A DNA stretch of 14,041 nt, taken from assembly GCA_934613185.1 (NCBI GenBank), contig CAKTSO010000040.1:1-14041 (forward strand), read 5' to 3'. The notes beneath the pieces are model-generated. The model did no database searches. It had not been told where the DNA came from and saw only the letters and a list, made by a program, of their open reading frames with translations. The position numbers and the translations under genes were made by a program. Below are positions 5,733 to 12,438 of this stretch, in pieces; within the stretch, counting starts at the first letter, position 1; every line of letters starts with the position of its first letter. This stretch comes from an uncultured Clostridia bacterium. Its GTDB lineage: Bacteria > Bacillota > Clostridia > Christensenellales > Maliibacteriaceae.

Positions 5733-6312
5733 ACATGTGGATTTTTCCTATGATAAAAAACGCGAAGATAAAAAACGCGAAAAAAAGTGTGTCCTTCATG
5801 ATTTTTCGTTGAAGCTTGAAGCGGGGGAGCGTGTCTGTCTGTTCGGGCCGTCGGGCTGTGGAAAATCGACGGCGCTGCGGCTTGCCATGGGGCTTGAAAA
5901 GGCGGATGCCGGCGCGGTCGTCAACACGTTTTCGCGCGTCGCACCCGTGTTTCAGGAAGACCGATTGTTTCCGACGTATTCGTTGATCGAGAACGTGAAT
6001 TTCGGCTGTTCGCGGGACGGCGGCGAAATATTGAAGGCTGTCGGGCTTGATGCGTTGAAAGACAAATTCCCCGATCAGGTTTCCGGCGGGCAGAAGCGGC
6101 GCGTGGCGATTGCCCGTGCGCTCAATTACGAATCGGATCTTTTGATTTTGGACGAGCCGTTCAACGGCTTGGACGAAACGAGCATAGGTCTTTGCGCCGC
6201 GGCACTGGAAACCTGGGCGGCGGGGCGCGCGGTGCTGATGGTGAGCCATTTAAAGGAACACGCGGTGCTTCTTCATGCGCGGATCGTTTCGATGACGGAC
6301 GATAACATTTAA
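5719..6312 (+). CDS. ABC importer ATP-binding protein (compact, with basic insert)
   Basis: This 197-aa ATPase should power the importer encoded by the two preceding genes. Walker A is GPSGCGKST (43-51), the Q-loop Gln79 is in VFQED, and the signature is VSGGQKRRVAIARAL from 121. Walker B is LLILDE (141-146) with catalytic Glu146, and the switch His177 is in MVSHL. All catalytic parts are intact. It is shorter than the usual 230-260 residues because the C-terminal region is missing. Between the A-loop Tyr11 and the next strand there is an unusual basic stretch, DKKREDKKREKKC (12-24), encoded by a 15-bp tandem duplication. The ATG at 5719 has GGAGGG at 5707-5712, 6 bases upstream; an in-frame GTG at 5692 is less likely. 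The gene ends 13 bases before a strong terminator. Confidence 0.92.
   Translation: MLKFEHVDFSYDKKREDKKREKKCVLHDFSLKLEAGERVCLFGPSGCGKSTALRLAMGLEKADAGAVVNTFSRVAPVFQEDRLFPTYSLIENVNFGCSRDGGEILKAVGLDALKDKFPDQVSGGQKRRVAIARALNYESDLLILDEPFNGLDETSIGLCAAALETWAAGRAVLMVSHLKEHAVLLHARIVSMTDDNI
5752..5781 (+). repeat. 15-bp tandem duplication inside the ABC ATPase gene
   Basis: The unit GATAAAAAACGCGAA occurs twice in exact tandem (5752-5766 and 5767-5781), followed by another A-run. It preserves the reading frame and encodes DKKRE twice. Replication slippage at A-rich sequence is the likely origin. The A-runs of six and seven could also allow slippage of polymerase or ribosome. Confidence 0.9.
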
Positions 6313-6325
6313 ATCGGTTTTTGCT

Positions 6326-6361
6326 AAGACGGTCTCTTTTTTTAAAAGAGATCGTCTTTTT
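6326..6361 (+). terminator. Strong intrinsic terminator after the ABC cassette
   Basis: The segment 6326-6340 (AAGACGGTCTCTTTT) pairs over 15 bp with 6344-6358 (AAAAGAGATCGTCTT), with one G-U pair and a TTT loop. A short T-run (6357-6361) follows. It ends the importer operon and isolates it from spoIIIAA, which begins 58 bases later. Confidence 0.9.
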
Positions 6362-6367
6362 GTTGTG

Positions 6368-6396
6368 ACATACTTACGCCATGCTACACATAGATA
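6368..6396 (+). promoter_or_regulatory. Candidate sigma-E-like promoter of the spoIIIA operon
   Basis: Only about 44 bases separate the preceding terminator from the spoIIIAA ribosome binding site, so a spoIIIA promoter should lie here. ACATACT (6368-6374) and CATAGATA (6389-6396) sit 14 bp apart. They partly match the Bacillus sigma-E pattern (about 5 of 7 and 5 of 8 positions). The leader would be very short. Known biology makes spoIIIA sigma-E-dependent, but this precise site is a guess. Confidence 0.3.
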
Positions 6397-6419
6397 CAAA
6401 TCATGAGGAGGCGATCAAA

Positions 6420-7328
6420 GTGAAACAGGACGCCTGGCAGAATATCCTGCGAGTCCTGCCGCCGCCACTCGGCGAAGCGCTGAAAAGGCGGACGGACGGC
6501 GGCGACGTGACGGAACTGCGCGTTCGATGCGGGAGTTTTGCGTCGATCACGCGTCTTGGAAAAGCCGGGAGCGAATGCATTGAGGTTTTGACGGACGCGC
6601 GTTATTGCAGGCGGCTTTTGGACAATCTTTCACAGCACGGTTTATATCGCATCGAAGAAAAGCTGAAGGCGGGCTGTCTGACGCTTGCGGGAGGCGTTCG
6701 TGTCGGCGTGACGGGAATCACGCAGGAGACGAGCGGGCTGATTTTTCCCGTGACGTCATTCTGTTTCCGCGTTCCGCGTGAAGTGGTCGGCTGTGCGGAA
6801 GAATTGATGAAGAACATTTACAGCAAAAACGGTTACGAAAGCACGCTCATTGTTTCGCCGCCCGGTGCGGGGAAGACGACGATGCTGCGTGACATGATCC
6901 GCATCGCCTCCGACGACGGGTTCTGTGTCGCCGTGGCGGACGAGCGCCACGAGCTTTGCGCGATGGACGACGGCGGCGCGGCGTTTGATATCGGAAACGA
7001 AACGGACGTGATGAGCGCCATGACGAAATCGCGTGCGATCATGCGGATGCTGCGTTCGATGGCGCCGCAGGTGATCGTCTGCGACGAGATCGGATCAAAA
7101 CAAGACGCTGCGGCGCTGGCGGAGGCCTGCCGCTGCGGCGTGCGCGTGTTCGCCTCGGCACACGCGTGGGACGAAGAGGCGCTCGTTCATCGGGAAACGC
7201 TTCGCGAATGTTTGCAAAGCGGCGCGTTTTCGAAAATCGCGGTCTTGGACGAAAAATCGCGCGGGCGCGTGAAGCAGATCGTTTCGGTCGAAGAAATGAT
7301 GAAAAAGGCGAAGGCTGAATCGATATGA
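6420..7328 (+). CDS. spoIIIAA: Stage III sporulation protein AA, secretion-type ATPase
   Basis: This 302-aa protein is the motor ATPase of the SpoIIIA channel in the mother cell, related to the GspE/PilT class of secretion ATPases. Walker A (PPGAGKTT, about 147-154) is followed by TMLRDMIR. Walker B is VIVCDEIG (about 218-225), and the stretch VAVADERHEL with the SMAPQ region is typical of SpoIIIAA. The start is GTG at 6420: AGGAGG (6406-6411) lies 8 bases upstream, whereas the in-frame ATG at 6381 would place this binding site inside the gene. Its stop overlaps the spoIIIAB start (ATGA at 7325-7328). It is the first gene of the complete operon and follows a terminator by 58 bases. Confidence 0.95.
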   Translation: MKQDAWQNILRVLPPPLGEALKRRTDGGDVTELRVRCGSFASITRLGKAGSECIEVLTDARYCRRLLDNLSQHGLYRIEEKLKAGCLTLAGGVRVGVTGITQETSGLIFPVTSFCFRVPREVVGCAEELMKNIYSKNGYESTLIVSPPGAGKTTMLRDMIRIASDDGFCVAVADERHELCAMDDGGAAFDIGNETDVMSAMTKSRAIMRMLRSMAPQVIVCDEIGSKQDAAALAEACRCGVRVFASAHAWDEEALVHRETLRECLQSGAFSKIAVLDEKSRGRVKQIVSVEEMMKKAKAESI

Positions 7329-7831
7329 TCAAGTCGTTTTTGATGATGAGCGGCGTCGGGCTTTCCACGCTTGTCGGGGTGTATTTTGCCGACCGGCTGG
7401 CGCGAAGATGCCGCCTGCTGGAAGAAGCGGCGCAGATCTGCCGGACACTTCGCTTTTGCGGGCAGACCGACGCGCGCCCCATGGAAAGCTGTCTTTCGGA
7501 GATGGCGCCGTCTCTGCCGCTCTGCCAAAGTTTCCTTGAAACATATGCCGAAAACGCGGCGCAAAGCGACGCCTGGTTCGTGGCGTTTGACGATGTGATC
7601 TGGAAAAAACGGCGGTATTACGGTGCGACGCGGGAGGATTGCGCAGTGATGAGACGCATCGGCGCGGCTGCGAGCGGCTTTTTGTCGGCGCGGGAAGCGG
7701 CGCTTTCCAATCTGGCAGAAGAACTGGAGCGGCTGCTTTGCGCGGCGCGGGAAAAGCGATCTCGCTGCGGCGCGATGTATGCGAAACTGGGGTTGATCGC
7801 AGGCTGTGCGATCGCGCTTGTTTTATGGTGA
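7325..7831 (+). CDS. spoIIIAB: Stage III sporulation protein AB
   Basis: This 168-aa protein is the second product of the operon and resembles GspF-type membrane components of secretion systems. It has an N-terminal hydrophobic segment (about 3-20), a mostly helical cytoplasmic middle and a C-terminal membrane segment (LGLIAGCAIALVLW) ending in the typical short hydrophobic tail. The length matches the family (about 170 residues). The ATG overlaps the spoIIIAA stop by 4 bases, implying translational coupling. Sequence conservation is low, so the call rests on size, topology and position. Confidence 0.92.
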   Translation: MIKSFLMMSGVGLSTLVGVYFADRLARRCRLLEEAAQICRTLRFCGQTDARPMESCLSEMAPSLPLCQSFLETYAENAAQSDAWFVAFDDVIWKKRRYYGATREDCAVMRRIGAAASGFLSAREAALSNLAEELERLLCAAREKRSRCGAMYAKLGLIAGCAIALVLW

Positions 7832-7863
7832 AAAGCAGGGGATGACGAAGGGCGGGTGGTGCG

Positions 7864-8061
7864 ATGGACGTCGATCTTATTTTCAAGATCGCGGCGATCG
7901 GGATCCTGTTGGCGGTGCTCAATCAGGTGCTTGTCAAGGCGGGAAGGGAGGATATGGCGATGCTGACGACGCTCGCAGGGCTGGTGATCGTGCTGATGAT
8001 GGTCGTGAATCTGATCGGTAACCTTTTCACCGACGTGCGCAGCGTGTTTCGCCTTTATTGA
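7864..8061 (+). CDS. spoIIIAC: Stage III sporulation protein AC
   Basis: This 65-aa integral membrane protein has two membrane helices: about 5-25 (LIFKIAAIGILLAVLNQVLV) and 33-55, joined by the conserved polar turn KAGREDMA. The pattern IGIL..VLNQVLVKAGRED is characteristic of SpoIIIAC and the length is standard. The ribosome binding site GGGTGG (7854-7859) is close to the ATG. A 32-base gap follows spoIIIAB. Its stop codon ends at 8061, 3 bases before the spoIIIAD start. Confidence 0.95.
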   Translation: MDVDLIFKIAAIGILLAVLNQVLVKAGREDMAMLTTLAGLVIVLMMVVNLIGNLFTDVRSVFRLY

Positions 8062-8064
8062 TGT

Positions 8065-8460
8065 ATGACGCTCAAGTTGATCGCGCTGTTGGTTGCAGCG
8101 GCGGGCGCGGCGATGCTCCTTCGCCTTTACCGCCCGGAATTTGCGATGGTGCTGACGCTTGCGGCGGGCGCGGCGGCGCTTGCGTGCCTTCTGCCGTATC
8201 TGTCGATTTTGACAGAAGATCTGACGCGGGAGTTTTCGTCGGCCGCCGCTGCGCTCGATTCGCTCGCAAGGCCGATGTTCAAGATCGTCGGTATGGCGTA
8301 TCTTGCTCAGTTCGCCGCGGACGTGTGCGACGACTGCGGCGAAAAAGCGATGGCGCAGAAGATCATGCTCGCCGCGCGTGTCGGGATCTTGATTTTATGC
8401 TTGCCGAGCGTTCGCTATCTGCTGCGCGCCGTCACGCTGCTATTGCAAAGCGCGTCTTGA
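8065..8460 (+). CDS. spoIIIAD: Stage III sporulation protein AD
   Basis: This 131-aa membrane protein has hydrophobic segments near 3-20, 28-50 and 107-128 and a central stretch LARPMFKIVGMAYLAQFAADVCDDCGEKAMAQKI. That stretch, with its Asp/Cys-rich turn and preceding KIVGMAYLAQF, is the family signature. The start at 8065 gives the usual length. There is no clear ribosome binding site, so translation is probably coupled to spoIIIAC, which ends 3 bases before. The spoIIIAE frame runs open beneath the whole gene but is probably only translated near the 3' end. Confidence 0.95.
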   Translation: MTLKLIALLVAAAGAAMLLRLYRPEFAMVLTLAAGAAALACLLPYLSILTEDLTREFSSAAAALDSLARPMFKIVGMAYLAQFAADVCDDCGEKAMAQKIMLAARVGILILCLPSVRYLLRAVTLLLQSAS

Positions 8461-9632
8461 CGATATTGTTTCTGGCGATAGCTTTGGCGGCTTTCCCGTG
8501 CCGTGCGAACGCGCAGGCGGATGCGGATAAACAGGCGCAGGAGCTTTTGACGCAGCAGATCGAGCAGACGGATCTGACCGGGATCGAACGCGCGATCGAG
8601 CAGTTGGACGCGGCAAGCGGCGGTACGCTTCGCGAAACGCTGTTTCCGAACGGATTTTCCGCGGCGCTCGGCGACGCGCTCCGCGGCGGAAGCACGCTCG
8701 GCGAAGGAATGTGGGAAGCGGCGAAGCGCTCTTTTTCGTCGATCGCCGCGCAGACGGCGTCGTTTCTGGCCGTTCTTTGCGCGTCGTCGATCTTGTGCGC
8801 GCTGACGAGCCGAAGCATCGGCGGCGTGCGGGACGAAGGGATCGTCTCGGCGGCGGGATTCGCCTGCGCGGCGTTTTGCGCAGTGCCCGTTTTGGCGCGG
8901 CTGACGCAGAACGTGACCGCCGCGGCACAGATGCTCGAGAGGCTCGGCCTTTGGATGGAGGCGCTTATGCCCGTCATGCTCGGCGTCTTGACGGCGCTCG
9001 GCGCGACGGCTTCCGTGCACGCGCTGCGGCCCGCATCGGTGGCGGTCAACGCGGTCGTGCAGAAAGCGGCGATCCGCGTGATCTTTCCCATGATCTTATG
9101 CATGGGTGCGTTCGCCGTGATCGACGCGCTCGGGCAAAAGCGGCGATTTGAAGCGCTGACGGCGTTTTTGTCAAAATTGATCAAATGGTCGCTCGGCACG
9201 GCGCTGACGATCTTCGCGGGCGTACTGACGCTTCGAAGCATCAACTCCGTTTCCTACGACGCGCTCGGCATTCGCACGATGAAATTTACGCTCGGAAACA
9301 TGCCGGTCGTCGGCGGCGCGGTGTCGGATTCGATGGACGCGGTCATCAGCTGTCTTGTTTTGATCAAAAACGGCGTCGGGACGGCGGGAATGGCGGCGGC
9401 CGCGGCGCTGTGCCTGATTCCGGTGGCAAAGACGGCGGCGTCGCTTTTGTGCCTTCGATTGTGCGGCGTTCTGTCGCAGCTTCTGGCGGGCGAGGAGACG
9501 TATCGATTGACGAACGCCGCCTGCGAAGTCTTCCGCGCGCTTTTAAATGTGATGATCGCCGTTTTATTGATGTTCTTTTTAACGGTCACGCTGACGCTTG
9601 CGGCGGGCAACGCCGCGTTTACGGGGGGATAA
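8397..9632 (+). CDS. spoIIIAE: Stage III sporulation protein AE
   Basis: This is the large multi-spanning membrane protein of the SpoIIIA channel. It has a cleavable-looking signal (KRVLTILFLAIALAAFPCRANA), an extracytoplasmic helical segment (IEQTDLTGIERAIEQLD), and then about seven hydrophobic segments with conserved stretches such as MPVMLGVLTALGA, the HALRPA region and TMKFTLGNMPVVGGAVSDSMD. The start is unclear. ATG at 8397 keeps the basic residues before the signal core and gives 411 aa (Bacillus has about 400), but it overlaps spoIIIAD by 64 bases with a poor binding site. TTG at 8457 overlaps the spoIIIAD stop by 4 bases and gives 391 aa, but leaves no basic residue at the N-terminus. 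Identity is secure; the 5' end is not. Confidence 0.9.
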   Translation: MLAERSLSAARRHAAIAKRVLTILFLAIALAAFPCRANAQADADKQAQELLTQQIEQTDLTGIERAIEQLDAASGGTLRETLFPNGFSAALGDALRGGSTLGEGMWEAAKRSFSSIAAQTASFLAVLCASSILCALTSRSIGGVRDEGIVSAAGFACAAFCAVPVLARLTQNVTAAAQMLERLGLWMEALMPVMLGVLTALGATASVHALRPASVAVNAVVQKAAIRVIFPMILCMGAFAVIDALGQKRRFEALTAFLSKLIKWSLGTALTIFAGVLTLRSINSVSYDALGIRTMKFTLGNMPVVGGAVSDSMDAVISCLVLIKNGVGTAGMAAAAALCLIPVAKTAASLLCLRLCGVLSQLLAGEETYRLTNAACEVFRALLNVMIAVLLMFFLTVTLTLAAGNAAFTGG

Positions 9633-9634
9633 AA

Positions 9635-10087
9635 ATGCTGATGAAAACGGCGACCGCCGTCGCGGTGTTCGGGCTTTTATGCGTATGGATGCAGGTGCTG
9701 TCGCCGCCCGGAAAACTCAAAAAGGTCGTGGCGTTCGCGTTCGGCGTGATGCTTTGCGCGTTCGCCGCCGAACGGCTTGCGGGTGCGGTTTCCGTCGATT
9801 GGATGACGCTTTTGCGTCAAATCGAAACGGACGCGCGTTCGGCGAAAATGCAGTGGGATGTTGATTGCGAAGCGGGCGGCGCTTACGCGCAGCAGATCGT
9901 CGAATCCCTGGCGGGAACGGGCGCGCAGTGCAAAGCGATCTCGGATCCGGGCGGCGAGATCCGCGGCTTTCGCGTTGCGCTGCCGGAGGCGGAGGACGTT
10001 TTTTCCGCTTCGCAGACGCGGCGGCGCATAACGCAGGCGCTGTGCGGAATATATGACATTGAACCGGATGCCGTTGTGTTTTTCTAA
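9635..10087 (+). CDS. spoIIIAF: Stage III sporulation protein AF
   Basis: This 150-aa protein has two N-terminal membrane segments (about 5-22 and 30-52, with KKVVAF between) and a soluble C-terminal domain. The domain contains ESLAGTGAQCKAISDPGGEIRGFRV, matching the poorly conserved SpoIIIAF layout. A run of six G residues (9623-9628) serves as the ribosome binding site before ATG 9635, two bases after the spoIIIAE stop. A second Met is at codon 3. The assignment relies on position between AE and AG and on topology more than on sequence motifs. Confidence 0.88.
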   Translation: MLMKTATAVAVFGLLCVWMQVLSPPGKLKKVVAFAFGVMLCAFAAERLAGAVSVDWMTLLRQIETDARSAKMQWDVDCEAGGAYAQQIVESLAGTGAQCKAISDPGGEIRGFRVALPEAEDVFSASQTRRRITQALCGIYDIEPDAVVFF

Positions 10088-10110
10088 AAACGCAAAGGAG
10101 GCGAGAAGCC

Positions 10111-10656
10111 ATGGGGGAACCATCGGAACGAAGCGCGACAAAAAAGCGCGGGTACCTTTCTGCGGCGCTTGTCATCGTATTGATCGCGCTGATCGTCGGG
10201 ATCTATGCCGGCAGCGTTTTTCGGGGCGAAAAGACGGCGGACGAATCGCTACGGACGCAAAGCGCGGCGGCCGAGGCGTCGGACGAAGAAACGCGGCTTG
10301 CGGCGATTTTGTCGTCCATCCGCGGCGCGGGACGCGTGCGCGTGATGGTGACTTACGAATCGGGACCCCAGATCGTTCCGGCGCAGGTCACGCAGCTTGA
10401 CACCGACAGCCGAAGCGACTCAAACGGGGATTCCAATTCTTTAAGCGAAACGCGGCGCGAAACGAGCCAGCCTGCGACGAACGGTGGCGATTCCGTCGTC
10501 GTATTGCAGGAACTGTCGCCGGTGATAAAGGGGGTGGTCGTGGTCGCGCAGGGCGCGGACGATATTTCGGTGCGATTGAACCTTCTGCGCGCGGCGGTGA
10601 CGGCGCTGCAGATCGACGAAAGCCGCGTGGACGTGTTCGCCATGGCGGCGGAATAA
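10111..10656 (+). CDS. spoIIIAG: Stage III sporulation protein AG
   Basis: This 181-aa protein has a basic N-terminus, one membrane helix (about 15-34) and a domain that forms the large ring of the channel in the intermembrane space. The ring-building motif is split by a Ser/Asp/Asn-rich insert (about 95-125), as in Bacillus SpoIIIAG. The first half is LAAILSSIRGAGRVRVMVTYES (from about 63) and the second is IKGVVVVAQGADDISVRLNLLRAAVTALQI. AGGAGG at 10096-10101 lies 9 bases before the ATG. It follows spoIIIAF by 23 bases. Confidence 0.95.
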   Translation: MGEPSERSATKKRGYLSAALVIVLIALIVGIYAGSVFRGEKTADESLRTQSAAAEASDEETRLAAILSSIRGAGRVRVMVTYESGPQIVPAQVTQLDTDSRSDSNGDSNSLSETRRETSQPATNGGDSVVVLQELSPVIKGVVVVAQGADDISVRLNLLRAAVTALQIDESRVDVFAMAAE

Positions 10657-10678
10657 ATCGGGGAGGACGAAGAGGTTT

Positions 10679-11275
10679 ATGAAGGAAGAAAGACAGAAAA
10701 AGGGCTTTACAATCAAAAGCATCGACTGGCGGCGCGTCAAATCCGTCTTCAATCAGCGGACGCTCATCATGTGCGCCATGCTTGCCGTGCTCGTCGTCAC
10801 GGGCGCTGTGAGCATTCAGTACACGCGGCGCGCGGAACAGACGGCGCAGGAGGATGCGACCGCGCGGGAAACAGTGCAAAGCCAAACGCAGTCCGACGCA
10901 CAACCGACACAAGAGGCGGCGGAAACGGGCAGCTTTTTCACGGATTACCGAAGCGAACGCAACAGTGTCCGCGCGCAGGAGGTTGCCTATCTTGACTCGA
11001 TCATTCAAAACACCGCGACAAAGCAGGAGACGCTCGACGAGGCACAGGCAAGAAAGCTGGAATTGACCGACATGATGGAAAAAGAAGTGACGGTCGAAGG
11101 GCTCCTTCGCGCAAAGGGCTTTTCCCAGGCGATCGTGACGCTGTCGCCGGAATCGGTCAACGTCGTCGTCGGAGACGCATCCGTCACGTCGCAGCAGGCG
11201 GCGCAGATTTTGCAGATCGTGCAGAACGAAACGGGGCAGCCGGCGCAGAACGTCAAGATCATTCCGGCGGGCTGA
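10679..11275 (+). CDS. spoIIIAH: Stage III sporulation protein AH
   Basis: This 198-aa mother-cell membrane protein binds forespore SpoIIQ across the septum in other spore formers. It has a basic cytoplasmic N-terminus (KKGFTIKSIDWRRVK), a membrane helix (about 29-46), a Gln/Thr/Glu-rich linker, a long helix with DYRSERNSVRAQEVAYLDSI, and a C-terminal YscJ/FliF-like ring-building domain ending VTLSPESVNVVVGDASVTSQQAAQILQIV. GGGAGG (10661-10666) and AGAGG (10671-10675) both precede the ATG. It is the last gene of the operon. No terminator follows, so some transcription may continue into the asp23 unit. Confidence 0.95.
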   Translation: MKEERQKKGFTIKSIDWRRVKSVFNQRTLIMCAMLAVLVVTGAVSIQYTRRAEQTAQEDATARETVQSQTQSDAQPTQEAAETGSFFTDYRSERNSVRAQEVAYLDSIIQNTATKQETLDEAQARKLELTDMMEKEVTVEGLLRAKGFSQAIVTLSPESVNVVVGDASVTSQQAAQILQIVQNETGQPAQNVKIIPAG

Positions 11276-11285
11276 AAGATAGTGT

Positions 11286-11314
11286 TTGAACTGCCGCGGG
11301 AAATTTGATATAAT
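11286..11314 (+). promoter_or_regulatory. Strong sigma-A promoter for the asp23 unit
   Basis: TTGAAC (11286-11291, 5 of 6) and a perfect TATAAT (11309-11314) are separated by exactly 17 bp, with TG at 11306-11307 making an extended -10. Transcription should start near 11321, about 33 bases before the GTG start. This is the best housekeeping promoter in the window and gives asp23-amaP-nusB expression independent of sporulation. Confidence 0.9.
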
Positions 11315-11353
11315 ATCCTCGTATCTATATTTTTGGATAAGGGGGATTGCTCT

Positions 11354-11767
11354 GTGGCTGATACCAACAATATTACGAGCATTCGTTCTGAAAACGGCGA
11401 GGGACAGATTTCCTTTGCGGATGACGTGGTGGCGGTGATCGCCGGTCTTGCGGCGATTGAAATAGACGGCGTGGTGGCCATGAGCGGCGGCGTGGCGGAT
11501 GGCATTGCCGAAATGCTCGGCCGCAAAAACCTGACGCGCGGCGTGAAAGTGGAAGTCGGCTCTTCCGAAGCGGCGATCGATCTGGATTTGATCGCGCGTT
11601 ACGGCGCCTGTATTCCCGAAGTGGCGCGCAAGGTGCAGGAGAACGTCAAAAAAGCCGTCGAGATGATGACAGGCCTCGACGTTGTCGAAGTCAACGTCAA
11701 CGTTCTCGGCATCAGCATGGACGAAAAACAGTCCAAAGAGGCGGAAACGCCCGCGCGGGTCAAGTAA
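11354..11767 (+). CDS. Asp23/Gls24-family envelope stress protein
   Basis: This 137-aa protein has the Asp23 (DUF322) fold. ISFADDVVAVIAGLAAIEIDGVVAMSGG is the N-terminal signature. Then come GVKVEVGSSEAAIDLDLIARYGACIPEVARKVQENVKKAVEMMTGLDVVEVNVNVLGI and a charged tail. The family is cytoplasmic and membrane-tethered through AmaP in Staphylococcus; the Bacillus homologue in this position is YqhY. The GTG at 11354 is chosen because AAGGGGG (11339-11345) lies 8 bases upstream; an in-frame TTG at 11333 would put that site inside the gene. Accessory genes accBC, present here in Bacillus, are absent. A hairpin follows the stop. Confidence 0.93.
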   Translation: MADTNNITSIRSENGEGQISFADDVVAVIAGLAAIEIDGVVAMSGGVADGIAEMLGRKNLTRGVKVEVGSSEAAIDLDLIARYGACIPEVARKVQENVKKAVEMMTGLDVVEVNVNVLGISMDEKQSKEAETPARVK

Positions 11768-11777
11768 GTGAAAAACG

Positions 11778-11813
11778 GGTCTGCTCCCGATGAAATGCCG
11801 GGAGCAGATCTTT
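11778..11813 (+). terminator. Weak terminator-like hairpin between asp23 and amaP
   Basis: TCTGCTCCCG (11780-11789) pairs perfectly with CGGGAGCAGA (11799-11808), and two more pairs (one G-U) extend the base, with a 9-base loop. Only three T residues follow (11811-11813), so termination is probably partial. It would make asp23 more abundant than the genes downstream, or stabilise the asp23 transcript end. Confidence 0.55.
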
Positions 11814-11832
11814 GCGTTATAAAAATTCGAAT

Positions 11833-11848
11833 CGTCAATGCGTTGACG
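11833..11848 (+). promoter_or_regulatory. Small hairpin upstream of the amaP binding site
   Basis: CGTCAA (11833-11838) and TTGACG (11843-11848) form a 6-bp stem with a TGCG loop, directly before the purine-rich amaP ribosome binding site GAAGGGA (11849-11855). It may influence amaP translation or be an operator half-site pair. A chance occurrence is possible. Confidence 0.3.
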
Positions 11849-11864
11849 GAAGGGACGGTGGCTC

Positions 11865-12422
11865 ATGAAATCGCGGACGGCGGCGAAAGTCGTCTGGTTT
11901 GTCCTTGCACTTTTGCTGGCGGCACTTTTGTGCGGCGGCGCCGCACTTATGGTGAGCGACGCGCTGCGGCAGAATGTGGCGGCGTATTTGACGCAGGTCT
12001 CTTTCGGTGCGCGCGTCGGGATCCTGTGCGGCTGCGTGATCTTTCTCGTCCTGATGCCCGTCGCGCTCGTCTTGCCGTACACGGGCAAAAGCGCGCCGGA
12101 TCTGACGCTGAAAAACGAAGTGACGGGACAAGTCTCCATCACGGCGGAAGCGCTTGAAAAAATGGCGGAGATGTGCGTGAAGAACATCACCGGCGTGCAC
12201 GACGTGCGCGTGCGCGTTTCGACCAAAAACGGGCAGATCGCCTATCGCATTCAAACGCGCGTTTCGGGGAGCGTGAGCGTTCCCGAGGTCGTGGAGAAGA
12301 TGCGCGCCCGCGTGACGGATTACGTCTCCTCGCGCATCGGCACTGCCGTGTGCATGGTCGACGTCACGGTCGTCGGCTGTGTGTCCGATCAGACGGCGGC
12401 GGTCGCGCCGCGCGTGCGCTGA
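11865..12422 (+). CDS. amaP: Alkaline shock response membrane anchor protein AmaP
   Basis: This 185-aa protein has two N-terminal membrane helices (about 8-29 and 49-71) with a short loop between. Its cytoplasmic domain, EVTGQVSITAEALEKMAEMCVKNITGVHDVRVRVS and onward, is itself Asp23-like. This is the layout of AmaP, which holds Asp23 at the membrane in Staphylococcus aureus. The neighbours Asp23 (upstream) and DUF2273 (downstream) complete the usual trio. The ATG at 11865 has a purine-rich site (GAAGGGA) about 9 bases before it. There is no convincing separate promoter, so it probably depends on read-through from asp23. Confidence 0.9.
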   Translation: MKSRTAAKVVWFVLALLLAALLCGGAALMVSDALRQNVAAYLTQVSFGARVGILCGCVIFLVLMPVALVLPYTGKSAPDLTLKNEVTGQVSITAEALEKMAEMCVKNITGVHDVRVRVSTKNGQIAYRIQTRVSGSVSVPEVVEKMRARVTDYVSSRIGTAVCMVDVTVVGCVSDQTAAVAPRVR

Positions 12423-12438
12423 AGGGAGGCGCGGTTTT

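Noticed and set aside
8058..8396. Upstream open extension of the spoIIIAE frame through spoIIIAD
   Set aside because: The translation is Arg/Gly-rich nonsense under a clearly conserved spoIIIAD. The SpoIIIAE-like sequence starts only near the signal peptide.
9185..9634. Upstream open extension of the spoIIIAF frame inside spoIIIAE
   Set aside because: The RBS and ATG at 9623-9637 and the family length place the real start at 9635.
10388..12226. Long leftward open frame (612 codons) opposite spoIIIAG, spoIIIAH, asp23 and amaP
   Set aside because: It crosses four well-supported genes and a strong promoter on the other strand, and its translation resembles no protein family.
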